Shown here piece by piece: positions 60,239 through 64,000 of a stretch of DNA of 64,000 nucleotides; position 1 is the stretch's first letter; each line of letters opens with the position of its first letter. The position numbers were made by a program, and so were the translations under genes. The DNA is from Ramlibacter sp. (GTDB lineage Bacteria; Pseudomonadota; Gammaproteobacteria; Burkholderiales; Burkholderiaceae_C): assembly GCA_016713005.1 (NCBI GenBank), contig JADJPY010000004.1, positions 196,078-260,077 on the forward strand, written 5' to 3'. Below the pieces are notes generated by a model. The model had not been told where the DNA came from, searched no databases, and was given only the letters and a program-made list of their open reading frames with translations.

Positions 60239-61897
60239 ATGATCCTCAAGACACTCTCCGAAATCCGCAACCTGTTTGACGCCGAAGACCGGCGGCAATG
60301 GCCCGTCCTGCTCGCTGCATCGCTGCTGGTGGGCCTGTCGCGCAGCCTTGTGCTGGCGACAACCAACTCGGCCATCGCGGCCTACGGCAAAGGCGAGCAC
60401 TACCTCCATTACCTGTGGGCGGTAGGCGCACTCGCCATCGCTGCCGTCGGGATTGGCTACTTTTCGGCCATCCGCGGGGCAGATTGTGTCCTCGCGCATG
60501 GGCATTCGCCTTCGCAACCGCCTGCTTCAGCGGCTGCGTGCGTCCAACCTGCGCATGATCGAACGCGTTGGCCCCGACCAGTTGCACTGGCACCTGATGC
60601 ACACCGTCCGTACATTGGCCAGCACGTACGGAACCTTGCTGGGGTTCGTGGGCGCCATTGTCATGCTTGCGTTCAACTTTGCCTACATCGGCTGGCTTTC
60701 GCCCTGGGGGCTGCTGATGGCCCTCATCATCACGGTAGTCGGGGTCAGTGTCCACTTCCGTCAGGAACGCCTCAACATGGAGCCCCAGCGCCGGCTGGAC
60801 CAGCTCTCCAACACGTCCTCTGCGAGACACCGTGAGTTCATCCGCGGGTACAAGGGAATTGCGGCTGTCCGCCGCGAAGTCGTCGGACCAGCAAGCCCAG
60901 ATCGACCAGATCAACCAGGAAATCCAGGCCGAAGGCCTCAAGGTCGCCCGCATTTCCTCCAAGGGCTCGCTCGTGACCTATTTTTTCCAGCTGATCATGA
61001 TGATGGCGGTGGCCTTTGCCCTGCCGGCGCTGACGCAGCTGGATGCGGTGACCGTGATGCAGCTGTTGACGGCCATCCTGTTCACGGTAGGTCCGCTGGA
61101 GAGCGCCGTCGGTGCCTTTCCGGGATTCGTGCAGGCGCGCGTCGCCCTCAACAACCTGCATCTCATCGAATCGGAAATCACCCAGGCCGGCGACGACGAC
61201 GACATGCACACGGCGTCAGGGAAGCTGCCCGAGTTTGAGTCAATCACCCTGCGTGCCGCGGAGTTTCACTTTGCCGGGCCGGGTACCGACGAAGGGTTTC
61301 GCCTCGGCCCTGTTGATCTGGAGTTGCGGCGCGGGGAAATGCTCTTCATCAGCGGTGGCAACGGCTCCGGCAAGACGGTGTTGATGCGGGTCCTCACGGG
61401 GCTGTATCAGCCTGTGGGAGGTCAGATCCTGTTCAATGGCAGTCCGGTCGCGGATGATCAGCGCCAAGCCTACAGGGGAGCAGTTCAGCACGGTCTTCAA
61501 TGATTTTCACCTGTTCCAGGAGTTGCTGGGCCACCGGGAGCTTTCAGCCGAGCGGGTCGATGCCTTGTTGAAGGTGCTGGCTCTCGAAGGCAAGACCACT
61601 TATGAAGACGGCCGTTTCTCCACAGTGTCGCTGTCCACGGGCCAGCGCAAGCGACTGGCCTATGTGGTGGCGCTGCTGGATGAACGTCCTGTCTACGTAC
61701 TGGACGAATTCGGAGCCGAGCAGGACCCGATCAGCCGTCGTCGTTTCTATGACGAGTGGCTTCCGGCCCTCAAGGCCCGAGGCAAGACTGTGGTCGTTGT
61801 CACACACGATGACGCCTACTTCGACCACTGTGACCGGCTGGTGAAAATGGATTTTGGCCGGATCGCGGACATTCACCAATTCCAGCGCGACGCATGA
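60239..61897 (+). pseudogene. Cyclic-peptide-export type ABC transporter, three frameshifts
   Basis: About 550 codons when repaired. N-terminal TM region (MILKTLSEIRNLFDAEDRRQWPVLLAASLLVG, then GTLLGFVGAIVMLAFNFAYIGWLSPWGLLMAL, then VTYFFQLIMMMAVAFALPAL) and an ATPase with Walker A GGNGSGKTVL, signature LSTGQRKRLA, Walker B VYVLDEFGAEQDP and H loop VTHDDAYF. This matches the SyrD/PvdE-like cyclic peptide export family. Frame changes lie near 60477 (G run), 60854 and 61476 (extra G in each). Probably sequence errors, not decay. Confidence 0.8.
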
Positions 61898-62634
61898 AGC
61901 CCGCAGACCTGGCAATACCGAAGGTCATTCACCAGACCTGGAAAAGTGCCGAACTGGAACAGCCCTTCAAATCTTTCCAGGCAAGCTGGCGGCTTCACCA
62001 CCCCGAATGGGAATACCGGTTCTGGACGGATCAGGACCTAGACGTCCCTTGTCCAGACCCATGCCCCCGGCTTGTTGCAGCTGTACCGCGATTACTCCGG
62101 ACCCCATCTGCCGGATCGATCTGGCGCGCTACCTGATCCTGCATGTCCACGGCGGTCTGTACTGCGACATCGATTTCGAGTGTTTCCAGAACGTGGAGCG
62201 TCTTCTGGACGAAGCGGCTTTCGTTATCGGCTTGGAGCCGGACAGCCATGCCAGGGAACCCCAAATTTTCGGAACGCGGCCTGAGCCGGGTCCTGAGCCC
62301 TGCCTGGATGGCATCGACTCCGGGTCATCCATTCATGCGGCAAGCCCTGGACGCGCTGCCTGGACGGCGACGCAGGTCGATGTGCTGGACCGCACGGGTC
62401 CGTTCTTCCTGACGCGGGTGTTTCAGGGAATTCGCTGCCCAGGAATCCATCCGGCTGGTCAGCGCCGACCTGCTGCATCCGTTTTCCAGTGAGGGCCTGC
62501 TGGGACAGGATAGCCACCCGGGCTTCCCTGCTGTGGGACGAAGGCACGTGCCAGTGCCGTCGCCGCACCATTGGGCGGGCACCTGGTTCGGACCTCTCCC
62601 CGTGCTGATCATCTGCGGGTACCGAGACGGCTAG
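61894..62634 (+). pseudogene. DXD-type capsular/sugar glycosyltransferase, many frameshifts
   Basis: Starts MKPADLAIPKVIHQTWKSAEL, overlapping the ABC gene end. Pieces in alternating frames assemble into a Gly_transf_sug (Och1-like) enzyme: FWTDQDL, LVQTHAPGLLQLYRDYS, ICRIDLARYLILHVHGGLYCDIDFECFQ (with the DxD site), GHPFMRQALDAL, DVLDRTGPFFLTRVFQ, IRLVSADLLHPFSSEG and HHWAGTW. Frame changes near 62040, 62100, 62275, 62370 and 62428. Acceptor sugar unknown. Confidence 0.7.
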
Positions 62635-62639
62635 ATGTC

Positions 62640-63473
62640 CGGATCGGCCGCCCGGACCTGGTCATTGCAACCGGTGGACATTTCCGCAGAAAGTTGGGCA
62701 GTCAGCATCAGCCGGTGATTTCGTGCCTGATGGTGACCAGGGACCGTTTCGAGCAGGCCCGTACCGCAATTGCCTGCTGGCAGACCCAGACTTGGCCCGC
62801 CAGGGGATGGTAATCGTCGACGACGGCGAAGACAACCGGTTGGCCGAGTGGATCGCAAGCACGGGCGACCCGGACATCAGAATCATCCGCCTGCCCGATG
62901 ACGGCAGGACATTGGGTGCCTTGCGCAACATCGCTGTCCAGAAGTCCCGCGGCACCCTGGTCTGCCAGTGGGATGACGACGACCTGTACCACCCCCTTCG
63001 CCTGGAAATCCAGTGCCGGGCGTTGCTTGCCACACAGTCGGATGCCTGCTTCCTGTCGATGTGGATGATGTGGTGGCCGCATGCAGGCCGGTTTGCAGTC
63101 TCGGGAATTCACTCATGGGAGGGTTCAGTGCTGGCAAAAAAGAGCAAATTGCCGGCCTATCCTGAGTTGCGCCGAGGAGAGGATACCCCCGCTATCCGCA
63201 AACTGATCGCGAACAGCAAGGTCATCCACCTGGATCAGCCCAGCCTGTACCTGTATTGTGTCCACGGCAAAAAACACCGGGACAACCGCCACTTTGAGTC
63301 GATGTGGAACGAAGCCGTGCGCCACTACGAAGGGCGTGACGCAGCTGCCATCAAGTTGAAGTTGCAGCAGATGTACCCCGTCCTGAATGACGACTTTGTC
63401 TACCCGGCTCCGCAACACCGCGCCAAGGTGTCGGCGTGGGAACGACTCAAGCGCCGGTTTGCCAGGGCTGCCC
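62640..63473 (+). pseudogene. Family 2 glycosyltransferase, frameshifted
   Basis: GT2 start PVISCLMVTRDRFEQARTAIACWQ in one frame, continued after a shift near 62803 by MVIVDDGEDNRLAEWI, PDDGRTLGALRNIAV, GTLVCQWDDDDLYHPLRL (DxD nucleotide-sugar site) and FLSMWMMWWPHAGRFAVSG. The C-terminal helices end AWERLKRRFARAAHD. Start and stop are uncertain; the boundaries given are approximate. Confidence 0.68.
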
Positions 63474-64000
63474 ATGACATCCCCGGTCCTGGTCCTGACG
63501 CCGATGAAGGACACCAGCCGGCACCTGGGCCGGTACTTCGAGCTGTTGGGTCAACTGGACTATCCGAAAGATTGCCTCTCGCTTGGTTTTCTGGAGGGCA
63601 ACAGCCACGACGACACCTTTGGGCAACTCCGGCAGCGTCTGGATGGCCTGCGAGCCGCATACACGGCGCGTCACGCTCATCAGCAGGATTTCCCTTGGGA
63701 TGATGGAGGGAGCACGCTGGCGTGTGGAGACAAAGGGCCGCCGCAGCGCAATTGCGCGTTCGCGCAACTTGCACCTTTCCGAAAGCCTGACGGACGAGGA
63801 GTGGGTGTTGCGGCTTGATGCGGACCCTTCAGACTACCCTCCGCGCCTCTTGAATGACCCTGCTTCACAGCGGCAAGAGCATCGTGGTGGCCAATTGCCT
63901 CCAGCAAGCGGGTGGCGATGCATTCGACCTCAACACCTTCGTCGACACCGACAGATGGTCTGTCATGCGCTGGTGGCGCCGCCTTAGAATACACCCGATC
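63474..64000 (+). pseudogene. ANP1/MNN9-like glycosyltransferase, frameshifted and cut by window end
   Basis: MTSPVLVLTPMKDTSRHLGRYFELLGQLDYPKD then LGFLEGNSHDDTF resembles the ANP1/MNN9/VAN1 family. After frame changes near 63665 and 63850 it continues SRNLHLSESLTDEEWVLRLDADPSDYPPRLL (acceptor/metal DxD region) and VVANCLQQAGGDAFDLNTFVDTDRW. The 3' end lies outside the window. Confidence 0.65.

Overview
The window is about 64 kb of GC-rich DNA from a betaproteobacterium, almost certainly Burkholderiales and most likely Comamonadaceae. The case rests on TfpX/PglL-type pilin genes, a DUF3717-DUF1289 protein, DNA topoisomerase III with a SWIB tail, and two dispersed repeat families that I associate with that family. 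The genus cannot be fixed by reading. I see no rRNA, tRNA, CRISPR array, insertion sequence or prophage.

Layout. 1-2.7 kb: end of an operon (GPH-type transporter, DUF3833 lipoprotein, SDR, NTF2-like) resembling lipid/singlet-oxygen-response operons. 2.7-8 kb: GST, purB, yaeQ, a DUF3717-DUF1289 protein, then a TerC membrane protein behind a yybP-ykoY type Mn2+ riboswitch, and small membrane proteins. 8-14.7 kb: BepA-like protease, pilin accessory protein TfpX, moaC, two tandem PglL-type O-oligosaccharyltransferases and a type IV pilin with a sigma-54 promoter. 14.8-24.6 kb: a compact six-gene minus-strand operon encoding a CHASE2 Ser/Thr kinase, PP2C phosphatase, FHA protein, CHASE2 class III cyclase, metallo-beta-lactamase-fold phosphodiesterase and a GAF-GspE ATPase. 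24.7-43 kb: housekeeping genes (terC-2, sucCD, argC, recX-recA, a two-component system, birA, topB and others) plus a SET-domain methyltransferase divergent from topB.

43-60 kb is an aminophosphonate island. Minus strand: phnS, phnT, a fused permease, phnW, then a gamma-glutamyl amine module (glutamine-synthetase-like ligase, Fe-alcohol dehydrogenase, glutamine-amidotransferase hydrolase, aldehyde dehydrogenase) and a HAD phosphatase. Plus strand, divergent: a GntR regulator, phnA, phnY, a PhnZ-like HD oxygenase, an EamA transporter and an FAD/GcvT-type amine dehydrogenase. PhnW-PhnY-PhnA is the known route from 2-aminoethylphosphonate to acetate plus phosphate. The other enzymes suggest that hydroxylated or N-methylated aminophosphonates and amino alcohols are used too.

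60-64 kb holds an ABC exporter and three glycosyltransferases, all broken by many one-base frameshifts that begin near 58.45 kb. The errors lie mostly in short homopolymers, which points to poor sequence quality at a contig end more than to real pseudogenes.

The most interesting items are the kinase/FHA/cyclase/GspE operon next to the pilin locus, the aminophosphonate plus gamma-glutamyl island, and a dispersed repeat that lies in frame inside moaC and topB.
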